Assembly: GCA_903892335.1 (NCBI GenBank)
Contig: CAITID010000078.1
Location: 1-55,894, forward strand
Source of the DNA: an uncultured Actinomycetes bacterium
GTDB lineage: Bacteria > Actinomycetota > Actinomycetes > Nanopelagicales > Nanopelagicaceae
Reading direction: 5' to 3'
DNA: 55,894 nt
The notes below the pieces were generated by a model. That model searched no databases. It was not told the origin of the DNA and was given only the letters and a program-made list of their open reading frames with translations. Below, one piece after another: positions 18,484 to 26,887 of this stretch. The translations under genes were made by a program, and so were the position numbers. Each line of letters opens with the position of its first letter. Positions within the stretch are counted from its first letter, which is position 1.

Positions 18484-19419
18484 TTAAGCCTCATCAATTA
18501 CATCAGTAACAGCATCTAATCTGCGTTCAATCTCTTGTGCCTCATCGATTCGATCAAGCTTTCGAAGTACTAAAGCAATCTTTCGCTCAATATCAATAAT
18601 GAACTCAAAATCCTTAAACTCAGACTCTGTAACGGTTTCTAGAACATTTTCTAGACTCATTAAGCCTTCTTCATCTAAGCCGGTTGCAATCTGTGCTTTG
18701 CCTAACTCAAACATTGAGTAGGTCTCACGGCGGTGATCATGAGCGGTCACAAATACATCTAAAGATTTTTGAGCGGCAATTAATGCACCCTCAGCATCGC
18801 CAAGCTCAGTTAAGCAGTGCGCAATCTTTTGATCACACCTTGCCACATTGATAACCTCTTTTAGCTTCTTAAACAAGGCACGTGCCTCACGGAAGGCCTC
18901 GAGTGATTTGTCGTAATTTTTTAATTCGCGGTAGGCACAACCAATTAGATGTAGATCATTGGCAGCACCTGAATCATTGCCATCTACTAGATGCTCTTGC
19001 ACGCATTGATTCATGCAATCAATAGTTTTGTCATACTCCTTTGAGTTAAACCACCACTCACCCAAGGTGCAGGCAAGTTCAATTGCCATTGGTGATTTTG
19101 TCTCGCGAAGTAACTCAACTGCTTTGCTCATGGCATTTGCTGCTTCATTCATCCGCTTTAATTGATTTAAGTTATAACCAATTGCAGAGTAAGCCTGTGC
19201 TAAACCTTCTGTTGGTGCAACTACACCTAAATCTGCATAAATATCTCGCGCAGTTTCAGCTAGCGCTAGCGCTTCATCGTATTGACCACGGGCATAGATA
19301 CGCGCACTTAATTCATAATAAGTATTCGCACGATCTAATCCTTCAACCTCTGGAATTCGCTCCCAAAGCATCTCCTCGGTAATTATCTCTTCCGAATTGA
19401 TATCGTCGTCGTCGGCCAA
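18484..19419 (-). CDS. Tetratricopeptide-repeat protein, function unknown
   Basis: Soluble 311-aa protein built from about six TPR-like helical pairs, for example the stretches beginning near residues 33, 75, 110, 155, 195 and 235 with recurring A..Y...L/LNQ-type spacing. The N-terminus is strongly acidic (ADDDD). I read a TTG start because AAGGAGAC sits five bases before it. No enzymatic motif is visible, so it probably serves as a protein-binding scaffold; partners are unknown. It diverges from guaB1 with a 109-bp promoter region. Confidence 0.75.
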   Translation of the reverse strand: MADDDDINSEEIITEEMLWERIPEVEGLDRANTYYELSARIYARGQYDEALALAETARDIYADLGVVAPTEGLAQAYSAIGYNLNQLKRMNEAANAMSKAVELLRETKSPMAIELACTLGEWWFNSKEYDKTIDCMNQCVQEHLVDGNDSGAANDLHLIGCAYRELKNYDKSLEAFREARALFKKLKEVINVARCDQKIAHCLTELGDAEGALIAAQKSLDVFVTAHDHRRETYSMFELGKAQIATGLDEEGLMSLENVLETVTESEFKDFEFIIDIERKIALVLRKLDRIDEAQEIERRLDAVTDVIDEA

Positions 19420-19514
19420 GAGTCTCCTTCTCTGTAGCTGTGAAGTACTAGAACCCTAGCAATTCCCGGCGATTGGTGCGGGCGAATCTGGCTTAGGCGC
19501 ACCTTAGAACTGCG

Positions 19515-19520
19515 TATAAT
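19515..19520 (+). promoter_or_regulatory. -10 box of guaB1, suggesting a leaderless mRNA
   Basis: A perfect TATAAT lies eight bases before the GTG start at 19529. Transcription would begin at or within about two bases of the start codon, so the mRNA would lack a 5' UTR and Shine-Dalgarno site. No good TTGACA match is seen 16-18 bases upstream (CTTAGG at 19492-19497). Confidence 0.65.
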
Positions 19521-19528
19521 TTCCACAC

Positions 19529-20965
19529 GTGCGTTTCTTAAATACCCCGGCTTATGACCTTACTTATGACGATGTCTTCATGGTTCCATCGCACTCTGAC
19601 ATCGCAAGCCGCATGGATGTGGATCTAAGCTCACCAAATAACGCTGGCACCACAATTCCGTTAGTAGTTGCCAATATGACCGCAATCTCTGGTCGTCGCA
19701 TGGCCGAGACAGTTGCCCGCCGCGGTGGCATAGCAGTAATCCCCCAAGATATTCCACTTGAGATAGTTGCAGATGTAATTAACTGGGTTAAATCTCGCCA
19801 CCTAATCTTTGATACACCCGTAACACTAAAGCCAACTGAAACAGTTGCAGATGCGATTGATCTAATTACTAAACGCTCTCATGGTGCGTTAATTGTTGTT
19901 GAAAATGATGCCCCGATTGGAATTATCACCGAAGCAGATTGTGAAAATGTTGATCGCTTTACGCAACTTCAACAAATCATGTCCCGCGACTTAATAACTT
20001 TAAATGATGATGTAACACCACGTGAGGCCTTTGAGTACCTAACCCAAAAGGGTCGAAAGTTAGCCCCAGTAATAAATAAAAGCGGAAAGCTAGTTGGCAT
20101 TATTACCCGCACCGGCGCCCTACGTGCCACGATGTATAAACCAGCAATTGATTCAAATGGAAAGCTCAAGGTTGCAGCAGCTGTTGGTATTAACGGTGAC
20201 GTAGCAGCTAAAGCAAAGTTTTTAATTGAAGCAGGAGCAGATGTACTAGTAGTTGACACCGCACACGGTCACCAAAAGAAGATGATTGAAGCACTTAAAG
20301 TAATTAAAGCTTTAAATCCAAAGATTCCACTTGTTGCCGGAAATGTTGTTACCGCTGAAGGTACAAAGCAATTAATTGAGGCAGGAGCTGACATTATTAA
20401 AGTTGGTGTTGGCCCAGGTGCGATGTGCACAACCCGCATGCAAACTGGTGTTGGTCGCCCGCAATTCTCCGCAGTTCTTGAGTGCGCAACTGAGGCGAAA
20501 AAACATGGCAAAACTATTTGGGCAGATGGTGGAGTTCGTCATCCCCGCGATGTTGCATTGGCACTGGCAGCAGGAGCTGCCCAAGTAATGATCGGCTCTT
20601 GGTTTGCTGGCACATATGAGTCCCCTAGTGATCTACGTAAAGATAATGATGGACGTTTATATAAAGAGTCCTTTGGTATGGCATCTGCTCGAGCTGTTGC
20701 CGCGCGAACAGCAACAGAGGATGCATTTGATCGCGCGCGTAAATCATTATTTGAAGAGGGAATTTCAACATCTAGAATGTATATAAATCCAGCACGTCCT
20801 GGTGTTGAAGATTTAATTGATGAAATCATCGCCGGTCTTCGTTCTTCCTGCACATACTCTGGTGCAACTTCATTAGCCCAGCTTCATGAAAAAGCAGTTA
20901 TCGGTATTCAATCAGCAGCAGGTTATGCCGAAGGCCGTCCGTTATTTACCTCTTGGAAAAACTAA
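19529..20965 (+). CDS. guaB1: GuaB1 family IMP dehydrogenase-related protein, probable GMP reductase
   Basis: TIM-barrel enzyme with two CBS domains (about residues 95-205) inserted in the barrel, 478 aa. The catalytic cysteine is in the loop GAMCTTRMQTG, where canonical IMP dehydrogenase has a Cys in a similar loop. The N-terminal LTYDDVFMVPSHSDI is typical of actinobacterial GuaB1. Mycobacterial GuaB1 has been reported to be a CBS-containing GMP reductase, converting GMP to IMP, so I favour that role over IMP dehydrogenase. It starts at GTG next to a TATAAT box. Its end overlaps the convergent permease by four bases. Confidence 0.88.
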   Translation: MRFLNTPAYDLTYDDVFMVPSHSDIASRMDVDLSSPNNAGTTIPLVVANMTAISGRRMAETVARRGGIAVIPQDIPLEIVADVINWVKSRHLIFDTPVTLKPTETVADAIDLITKRSHGALIVVENDAPIGIITEADCENVDRFTQLQQIMSRDLITLNDDVTPREAFEYLTQKGRKLAPVINKSGKLVGIITRTGALRATMYKPAIDSNGKLKVAAAVGINGDVAAKAKFLIEAGADVLVVDTAHGHQKKMIEALKVIKALNPKIPLVAGNVVTAEGTKQLIEAGADIIKVGVGPGAMCTTRMQTGVGRPQFSAVLECATEAKKHGKTIWADGGVRHPRDVALALAAGAAQVMIGSWFAGTYESPSDLRKDNDGRLYKESFGMASARAVAARTATEDAFDRARKSLFEEGISTSRMYINPARPGVEDLIDEIIAGLRSSCTYSGATSLAQLHEKAVIGIQSAAGYAEGRPLFTSWKN

Positions 20966-22374
20966 TTCAGCTCCTGCTTTTTAATATCTTTCCTCGATAA
21001 AAGAATATGCCCGACAAAACCAATAATTAGAGCAGCAATAACACCTAAGTTGGCATAAGCCCATTGACCCTCTTTGCCACCAATTGGCCCTAACAAGTAT
21101 CCCTGCCAAGATAACCAACCAGCTAATGAGTTTGTAACTAATCCCCAACCAATTACTGCACCGAAGGCAACTAATCCAATTGATTTAAAGTTCCACGCAC
21201 CGTAGCGACCATTAACAGAGAATAGGTCTGCCTCTGAATAACTCTTGCGCATTAACACATCTGCCACAAAGATTGCAGACCATACAGCCACTGGCACACC
21301 CAAAGTAATTAAGAATCCTTGAAATGGCACAAAGAAATCATTGGCAAACCAAACCAAGTAAATAGTTCCAATTGTCATGATCACACCATCAATAGCAGCT
21401 GCCACATGCCGTTTAACTGGCACACCAATTGAAACCAAAGTTAGCCCCGATGAGTACAAATCAAGGATTGCACCACCAATTAATCCCAGCACTGCAACGA
21501 GTGCAAAAGGTATTAAGTACCAAGTAGGCAGCAATGTTGTTAGGGCCCCAATTGGATCACTGGCCACTAAATCATTTAACTCCTTACTGCTTCCTGCTAA
21601 TAACGATCCATAAACAACTAAAACAATTGGCACAACTGATGCCCCAAATACTGTCCAGCCCACAACCGCCTTGCCTGAAGCATTTCTTGGTAAGTACCTC
21701 GAGTAATCCGCTGCGCAACCAACCCAGCCCAAACCAAGGCCTGTAATACCAAATATCAACGCGCCAATAAAGCCAGCTGCGCTACCAGTTGGAATTGCAT
21801 TAACCGCAGACCAATCAACTGAATCAATAGTTAATGCGATGTAGCCTAAAGTAAGTATTACTGTTGTAATTGTTAAGTAGATATGTAATCTCATGATTAC
21901 TTTAAACCCTAAAACCCCACCAAATATGGTTAAGCCACCAGCAATTAAAAAGCCCAGAACCTTCGCTAAATCTCCATCAATTCCGCCAACCCGATTAAAC
22001 ACCGTCTCGGTGGCCAAAGTAGCAAGGGAGACTAAAACTGTCTCCCAACCAACAAAGATTAAATAAGACAAAAATCCTGGGATCTTATTTCCCTTAACTC
22101 CAAAGGCTGCCCGAGATAATGTCATCGTTGGAGCGTTTGCTCGCTTACCCGCCAATGATGAAATACCAACTAAAAAGAAGGAACCAACCGTTCCGATAAC
22201 TGCAGCAAATGTTGCCTGCCAAAAAGAGATACCAAAACCTAAAAAGAATGAGCCATATGACAAAGCTAAAAATGAAACATTTGCCGCAGCCCATGGCCAA
22301 AACAGTGAGCGAGGGCGACCTGCGCGCTCTGATTCTTTAATGAAATTTATACTGTTTAACTCAAGGTTTTTCAT
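20962..22374 (-). CDS. NCS1 family nucleobase permease (cytosine/purine, CodB-like)
   Basis: Membrane symporter for a nucleobase or related compound. The 470-aa protein has about twelve TM segments and the NCS1 feel of residues 25-50 (WPWAAANVSFLALSYGSF) and the AGKRANAPTMTLSRAAFG loop near residues 75-92. The exact substrate (cytosine, purine, allantoin or hydantoin) cannot be decided. Neighbouring guaB1 and the hpt gene make purine or pyrimidine salvage plausible. A TAGGAT box lies eight bases before the ATG. Confidence 0.87.
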   Translation of the reverse strand: MKNLELNSINFIKESERAGRPRSLFWPWAAANVSFLALSYGSFFLGFGISFWQATFAAVIGTVGSFFLVGISSLAGKRANAPTMTLSRAAFGVKGNKIPGFLSYLIFVGWETVLVSLATLATETVFNRVGGIDGDLAKVLGFLIAGGLTIFGGVLGFKVIMRLHIYLTITTVILTLGYIALTIDSVDWSAVNAIPTGSAAGFIGALIFGITGLGLGWVGCAADYSRYLPRNASGKAVVGWTVFGASVVPIVLVVYGSLLAGSSKELNDLVASDPIGALTTLLPTWYLIPFALVAVLGLIGGAILDLYSSGLTLVSIGVPVKRHVAAAIDGVIMTIGTIYLVWFANDFFVPFQGFLITLGVPVAVWSAIFVADVLMRKSYSEADLFSVNGRYGAWNFKSIGLVAFGAVIGWGLVTNSLAGWLSWQGYLLGPIGGKEGQWAYANLGVIAALIIGFVGHILLSRKDIKKQELN

Positions 22375-22404
22375 AAGGTCCTATCCTAGAAAAACTTATC
22401 TAAT

Positions 22405-23703
22405 TTATCTTGGACGCTTGCGTCTCTCATTTGGACGCGGTCTTGATTTCTTCTTCTTTCCACCACCACGTGTCCTTGAATCTCTATATCCACCAGATCT
22501 ACCTGATCTCTCACTCTTGCCACTATCTGCCACAACAATTGGCACACCAGATGGTTCTACCGCCCCAGTTATCTTCACCAACCCTTGATCCATTGGCTTA
22601 ACAGTTGTCTCAAGTAATTTCACACCAGCTCTTGCTGCTAATCCTCTAACGCCTTTTACCTGCTTATGAGTTGCAAGTGTTACAACAGTTCCACTGGCAC
22701 CTGCGCGAGCAGTCCGCCCTGCCCTGTGTAAATAATCTTTGTGATTTTCTGGTGCATCAACATGTACTACAAGTGACACATCGTCAACGTGAATACCACG
22801 CGCTGCAACATCAGTTGCAACTAATGCATTTGTCTTACCCATCTTAAATCCCTCGAGCACCTTTGATCTCTGTGCCTGTGTCTTTCCACCATGCAAAGCG
22901 CCAACTGCCACACCAGATTCATTCATCCGCTTAGCTAACTTATCTGCACCATGCTTTGTTCTAACAAAGAAAATACTCTTACCCTTACGCGCTGCAATGG
23001 ATGCCGTAATAACATCCTTACTCGCCTGCTCCATCACCAATACATGGTGAGTCATATTTCCGGCCGTTGACTTCTCATTAGCCAAAGAGTGAGTAACTGG
23101 GTTTTTTAAATACTTCTTAACCAAAGTATCAACATCTCTATCTAGGGTCGCACTGAATAACATCCGCTGACCACCAGCTTTTGTCTGATCTAAAATCTTC
23201 TTAACATCTGGCAAAAATCCCATATCCGCCATCTGATCTGCTTCATCCAAGATGGTTATCTGAATATCATCTAACTTAATATGCTTCTTATTTATTAAAT
23301 CAATTAATCTTCCAGGTGTTGCCACCACAATTGGCACACCGCGCTTAAGCGCTTGAATCTGCTTTGAATAAGAAAGCCCACCCGCTACAACCTGTGAATT
23401 CAAATTAACACTGCGTGATAGTGGTGCGATCACATCACTGATCTGCATCGCAAGCTCTCTAGTTGGTGATAACACCAAACCAAGAGGTCTCATTGATTCT
23501 GCAGTTTTTCCTGCAAGTCTTGTCATTAAAGCCAAGCCAAAAGCCAAGGTCTTACCAGAGCCGGTTTGGCCTCTACCTAAAATATCTTTTCCAGCAATTG
23601 CATCCGGCAATGTCGCCTTCTGAATCGGAAATGGCTTCTCTATTCCAGCAGCCACTAGCGCCTTAACCAGCGCAGGGTTAACACCTAAATCTTTAAATGA
23701 CAT
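22405..23703 (-). CDS. DEAD-box ATP-dependent RNA helicase (RhlE-like)
   Basis: Unwinds RNA structure in ribosome assembly or mRNA decay, often important in the cold. The 432-aa protein has all the core motifs: GRGQTGSGKT (motif I, about 43-52), PTRELA (Ia), ATPGR (Ib), DEAD (II), SAT (III) and HRAGRTARAG (VI). The C-terminal 40 residues or so are Gly/Arg/Lys-rich (RGGGKKKKSRPRP), a common RNA-binding tail. A stem-loop lies just upstream of the start (separate entry). Confidence 0.94.
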   Translation of the reverse strand: MSFKDLGVNPALVKALVAAGIEKPFPIQKATLPDAIAGKDILGRGQTGSGKTLAFGLALMTRLAGKTAESMRPLGLVLSPTRELAMQISDVIAPLSRSVNLNSQVVAGGLSYSKQIQALKRGVPIVVATPGRLIDLINKKHIKLDDIQITILDEADQMADMGFLPDVKKILDQTKAGGQRMLFSATLDRDVDTLVKKYLKNPVTHSLANEKSTAGNMTHHVLVMEQASKDVITASIAARKGKSIFFVRTKHGADKLAKRMNESGVAVGALHGGKTQAQRSKVLEGFKMGKTNALVATDVAARGIHVDDVSLVVHVDAPENHKDYLHRAGRTARAGASGTVVTLATHKQVKGVRGLAARAGVKLLETTVKPMDQGLVKITGAVEPSGVPIVVADSGKSERSGRSGGYRDSRTRGGGKKKKSRPRPNERRKRPR

Positions 23704-23715
23704 AAATCAACCAAT

Positions 23716-23736
23716 CGAGACATGATGCGCGTCTCG
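23716..23736 (-). promoter_or_regulatory. Stem-loop just upstream of the RNA helicase start
   Basis: CGAGAC (23716-23721) and GTCTCG (23731-23736) form a six-base-pair stem with a nine-base loop. On the minus strand it ends 12 bases before the helicase ATG. If transcribed, it could mask the start region and be opened by the helicase itself or by temperature. No T-run follows, so it is not a terminator. Confidence 0.45.
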
Positions 23737-23763
23737 GTGGTGATTAGAGATTAAGACTCGCAA

Positions 23764-23785
23764 AGTATTTGAAAGTACAAATACT
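23764..23785 (-). repeat. Perfect inverted repeat upstream of the RNA helicase
   Basis: AGTATTTG at 23764-23771 and CAAATACT at 23778-23785 are perfect 8-bp arms around a 6-bp centre. The position, about 60-80 bases before the helicase start, suits an operator or an upstream hairpin. No known regulator motif was recognised. Confidence 0.5.
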
Positions 23786-23829
23786 GGGGGAATTTCTGTG
23801 TGAATTTTACTTTACATTCATTAAATTCG

Positions 23830-24312
23830 CTAATTGGGATTAAATGTTCCATATTTACGCTCATCATAAATTAAAGCCGGCTTAGTACTATCAACTTTAT
23901 AACTAAGCACCTTTGCTATGTATATATCTGCCAGATGATCTTCATAAACCTGAATTAGCTCACAATCCATAAAAACTCGTGATCCAATCAATTCAGCCGT
24001 ATTGCTAGGACTCATTCGCCAATTCTTTGGATCATATTCATGATCAAGATCTCGCTGCTTTGAAAATTCAGCCGCAAAATGCTGCTGATCACTTGCCAGC
24101 ACATTTAAGGTAAAAAATTTATTAGTTTTGATTGAAGAACCAGTAAATGACCCTTTTTTCAAAACAAAAAGTATTTCAGGATTGGCAGAATCGATACTCA
24201 CACTCACCAATGAAGAAATCGTGCATGCCGTAATTTTTGAGTTGTTAAGAGAAGCGATGATTGAAACACTTGAGGGAATAAGACTCATTGCATCACGAAA
24301 ATCTCTGTCCAT
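23830..24312 (-). CDS. Flavin reductase-like (FMN-binding split-barrel) protein
   Basis: A 160-aa protein with the flavin-reductase fold: RDAMSLIPSSVSIIAS at the start, then TISSLVSVSIDSANPEILFVLKKGS in segments typical of the family (residues about 32-56), and FTLNVLASDQQHFAAEFS. Such proteins supply reduced FMN to monooxygenases or act as small NAD(P)H:flavin reductases. No partner oxygenase lies nearby, so the physiological role is open. Its start lies 80 bases from the divergent FkbM gene. It marks the edge of the glycan island on this side. Confidence 0.82.
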   Translation of the reverse strand: MDRDFRDAMSLIPSSVSIIASLNNSKITACTISSLVSVSIDSANPEILFVLKKGSFTGSSIKTNKFFTLNVLASDQQHFAAEFSKQRDLDHEYDPKNWRMSPSNTAELIGSRVFMDCELIQVYEDHLADIYIAKVLSYKVDSTKPALIYDERKYGTFNPN

Positions 24313-24377
24313 ACGCTCAACTCTATCTATTTAATTCACTAGCACTAATGTATTATGCTAATCTTTCTTGCTTGTCG

Positions 24378-24383
24378 TATAAA
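24378..24383 (+). promoter_or_regulatory. -10 box of the FkbM methyltransferase gene
   Basis: TATAAA nine bases before the chosen ATG at 24393. This supports that start over longer readings and suggests a leader of only a few bases. Confidence 0.55.
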
Positions 24384-24392
24384 GTAGGTTCG

Positions 24393-25253
24393 ATGAAAAA
24401 GTATCTAAGGGTCATTTACGGTATATATCTACGATTATTCTCGTCTCTTTTGCTATTCGTCTTGATTTTGGTCGAAATACTCCCCATGGGAAGAAGAATA
24501 TCGACACTATTTTTCGAAAGAGTTTGGGGAAGATTTCATAAAGTTCAAACCGAAAAAGGTCCAATATATTTCTGTACACCAGATTGGTTAAGTAAATTCA
24601 GGGCCAATTCATTTTATGAAAAAGAGCCTGAAACTATTAAGTTTATCGAGACATTTAATGCAGAGTCGGTATTTTGGGACGTGGGAGCTAACATTGGGAT
24701 TTATTCAATTTATGCTAGTAAATTAAAGAATACTAGAGTTTATTCTTTTGAACCTTCACTGTTAAATGTGGAACTGCTCTTTCGAAATATACAAATAAAC
24801 GATTTGGGCAAAAAAATTACAATTTTTCCCATAGCATTAAGCAATAAGACATCAGTTCTCGATTTTTTTATGTCAAAAAATGATTTGCGTTGGGCGGGGG
24901 CACATAACTCTATTGGTTCAAACACTTCTTATACTGGCGGCAAAATGACGGATTTTATTACTTCAAGTCAAGTCACTTGTAGAGGCGAGGATCTAGTCAA
25001 GATATTTAATTTACCGATCCCAACTCACATAAAAATTGATGTTGATGGTTTGGAAGGGGATGTAATTGAAGGATTGCAAACTATGTTAAAGGAAATAAAA
25101 TTTATTTTAATTGAAGTAGATGAATCGAATAAAACCTTAAATGATCGAGTGAAAAATATGATGGAAAGGGAAAATTTCCTCAGAATATCAGAAGTGGGCC
25201 AAGTACAATACGTTGGTAATCAACTTTGGAAAAATCAAGTGCTTAAAGATTAA
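24393..25253 (+). CDS. FkbM family methyltransferase with N-terminal membrane anchor
   Basis: SAM-dependent O-methyltransferase, probably acting on a surface sugar. I start at MKKYLRVIYG because upstream codons overlap the divergent flavin reductase gene and a TATAAA box precedes this ATG; the protein is then 286 aa. A hydrophobic segment covers residues about 8-30. The SAM motif FWDVGANIGIYSIYASK lies near residues 97-113, and the FkbM signature HIKIDVDGLEGDVIEGL is near the C-terminus. It opens the glycan island and ends overlapping the next, convergent methyltransferase by four bases. The substrate is unknown. Confidence 0.88.
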   Translation: MKKYLRVIYGIYLRLFSSLLLFVLILVEILPMGRRISTLFFERVWGRFHKVQTEKGPIYFCTPDWLSKFRANSFYEKEPETIKFIETFNAESVFWDVGANIGIYSIYASKLKNTRVYSFEPSLLNVELLFRNIQINDLGKKITIFPIALSNKTSVLDFFMSKNDLRWAGAHNSIGSNTSYTGGKMTDFITSSQVTCRGEDLVKIFNLPIPTHIKIDVDGLEGDVIEGLQTMLKEIKFILIEVDESNKTLNDRVKNMMERENFLRISEVGQVQYVGNQLWKNQVLKD

Positions 25254-26074
25254 TTAAAAACTTTTTTAATTATCCCTACATACTTTTTGTTAAAACTATA
25301 TATTTTGTTTATCCGTTTTAGAATAAGTTGAAATTCTATAAAACCACTATGCTGAAACTCTAATAAAGTTTCGTATGTGGCAGTTGACATGTATTCTGAA
25401 TCGTTAGACCTAGTGAATTTATAGACATCGTCGCAGAGAATGAAACCATTTGGGTTGCACATCCTGATCGAGTTTGCTATGTCTATAGCCACTATCGGGT
25501 ATCCATGAGCTCCGTCAATCCAAATCAAATCATAACTTCCGGTGTGATTAATTAGAGCCAACGAAGTTTTCTCAACAAAAGTAACATTGCTACATTTTGA
25601 CAAGTTTTCAGAACGAAAATTCTCCATGTAATTATCTCTTTGAGCATATTTGTATATATTCTTGTGTTTAACACTTTGTAATGGCAAATCAATTGTTGTG
25701 ATTTCACTATTTGGAAACAAATCGGAAAGAATTCGTGAAGTTTGGCCATCAAAAGTTCCAATTTCTAGAATTCTGCTTAAATCTGGAGCTTGATTTTTAA
25801 TCGCAGCAAATAAAATTAAGTGTTCGCTCCACATTCCTAAATCTTCCGAGTAGTTCTTTCCATAGATTTTATTCAAAGTTTTGTTTAAAGTTGATATAGC
25901 CAATTCTCGGTTAAATCCATTTTGGAAGTAAGCATTATTCTGGGCCAATAAATTTTCACCACTCGCAGAAAGAAATAGTCTTTTTACAGACTTGTTCCTT
26001 CCAATTTTAGTTATCAATTTTTCTAGAAATTTACCAAACATGAATGAAAAGTACCACCTGATTGAATCCCTCAC
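25250..26074 (-). CDS. Class I SAM-dependent methyltransferase (Methyltransf_24-like)
   Basis: A 274-aa protein with the SAM-binding motif ILEIGTFDGQTSRIL (about 102-116), the acidic loop EITTIDLPL and DLIWIDGAHGYPIVAIDI (about 175-192), followed by the family phrase GFILCDDVY. It resembles O-methyltransferases found in glycan and secondary-metabolite clusters. The start is uncertain. GTG at 26074 lies only four bases from a possible -10 box, whereas ATG at 26041 (263 aa) has an AGGTGG ribosome-binding site 12 bases upstream. It is A/T-rich like its island neighbours. Confidence 0.82.
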   Translation of the reverse strand: MRDSIRWYFSFMFGKFLEKLITKIGRNKSVKRLFLSASGENLLAQNNAYFQNGFNRELAISTLNKTLNKIYGKNYSEDLGMWSEHLILFAAIKNQAPDLSRILEIGTFDGQTSRILSDLFPNSEITTIDLPLQSVKHKNIYKYAQRDNYMENFRSENLSKCSNVTFVEKTSLALINHTGSYDLIWIDGAHGYPIVAIDIANSIRMCNPNGFILCDDVYKFTRSNDSEYMSTATYETLLEFQHSGFIEFQLILKRINKIYSFNKKYVGIIKKVFN

Positions 26075-26078
26075 AAAT

Positions 26079-26086
26079 GTTATACT
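26079..26086. promoter_or_regulatory. Overlapping divergent -10 boxes
   Basis: The octamer GTTATACT reads TATACT on the plus strand (26081-26086), six bases before the GTG at 26093. It reads TATAAC on the minus strand (26079-26084), four bases before the GTG at 26074. Both are close to TATAAT, so a single spot may drive both divergent genes, one polymerase at a time. Confidence 0.4.
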
Positions 26087-26092
26087 TTTTTT

Positions 26093-26887
26093 GTGTTTTT
26101 TCCATTAATGAAAACCTCCAACTTGGAGGGCTTCCTTGACTTGATTTATCAAGCTCCCAACAATTGGGAAAATAGAATGCGCAAGAAGATCTTTATGCAT
26201 TTGATTTGGTCTGAGGATTCTCATTGGAGAACTCAACAAATTGCCGTGATGAAAAGGGGGGATGTTTACAGAATCAAAACTAATGAAGTTAAGGCAGAGG
26301 TTATGCAAAACAATCTTGCTTTGGCGTATGCTTCTGTTGATCCTCTACCTGAAAAAATCTCTAGCCTTCCGCTTAAAAAAACATGGTTTGCAGAAGTGCC
26401 TGCGTGGAGAAATACCTCTGGCTTCTTTAGTACTTATACCCAGGTAAGCTATCAGTCGGATGTGGAACCACTACCTTCTAAAGCAAGTTTGATGACATTT
26501 CATCCTTTTATTCAGTTTTCAGAAATTGAGAACCGTTTAATCGTGTTAAACGCAACAAATAATCCAGAGATAATTGAATCAAATATCCAAGTTTATAATT
26601 CTATCGATATGAAATTAATTGCTGAAGAGAAAGTCAAAACTAATTCACTTACAACAATTTACCTAGATAAATACAATTTTAAGCCTTCGGATTTACCAAT
26701 TTTCTATTGTCCCAGCATGGCTGGTATACCGTTTGGTTTAGGAATTTCAAAGGATTTCAAAATGCTAAGCCTAGAACATACTCATCCGCCTGCAAGTTTA
26801 GTGCTTCATGGGGATAGAAGAGCTATTCAAGGCAAAATCAAAAAGAACTGGGTTAATAGAATGAAATCTGACAACAATGACAATTAG
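26093..26887 (+). CDS. Unrecognised protein of the glycan island (first of a pair)
   Basis: A 264-aa soluble-looking protein that I cannot assign. It has no signal peptide or TM helix. The middle (about 125-195) alternates hydrophobic and polar residues as in a beta sandwich, with LIVLNATNNPEIIESNI followed by VYNS. The C-terminal part has SLEHTHPPASLVLHGDRR (about 229-246), a His/Pro-rich stretch that could bind metal or a ligand. It overlaps the next gene by 11 bases. A start at ATG 26108 (MKTSNLEGF) is also possible. Position among sugar enzymes suggests a glycan-related job, nothing more. Confidence 0.7.
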   Translation: MFFPLMKTSNLEGFLDLIYQAPNNWENRMRKKIFMHLIWSEDSHWRTQQIAVMKRGDVYRIKTNEVKAEVMQNNLALAYASVDPLPEKISSLPLKKTWFAEVPAWRNTSGFFSTYTQVSYQSDVEPLPSKASLMTFHPFIQFSEIENRLIVLNATNNPEIIESNIQVYNSIDMKLIAEEKVKTNSLTTIYLDKYNFKPSDLPIFYCPSMAGIPFGLGISKDFKMLSLEHTHPPASLVLHGDRRAIQGKIKKNWVNRMKSDNNDN

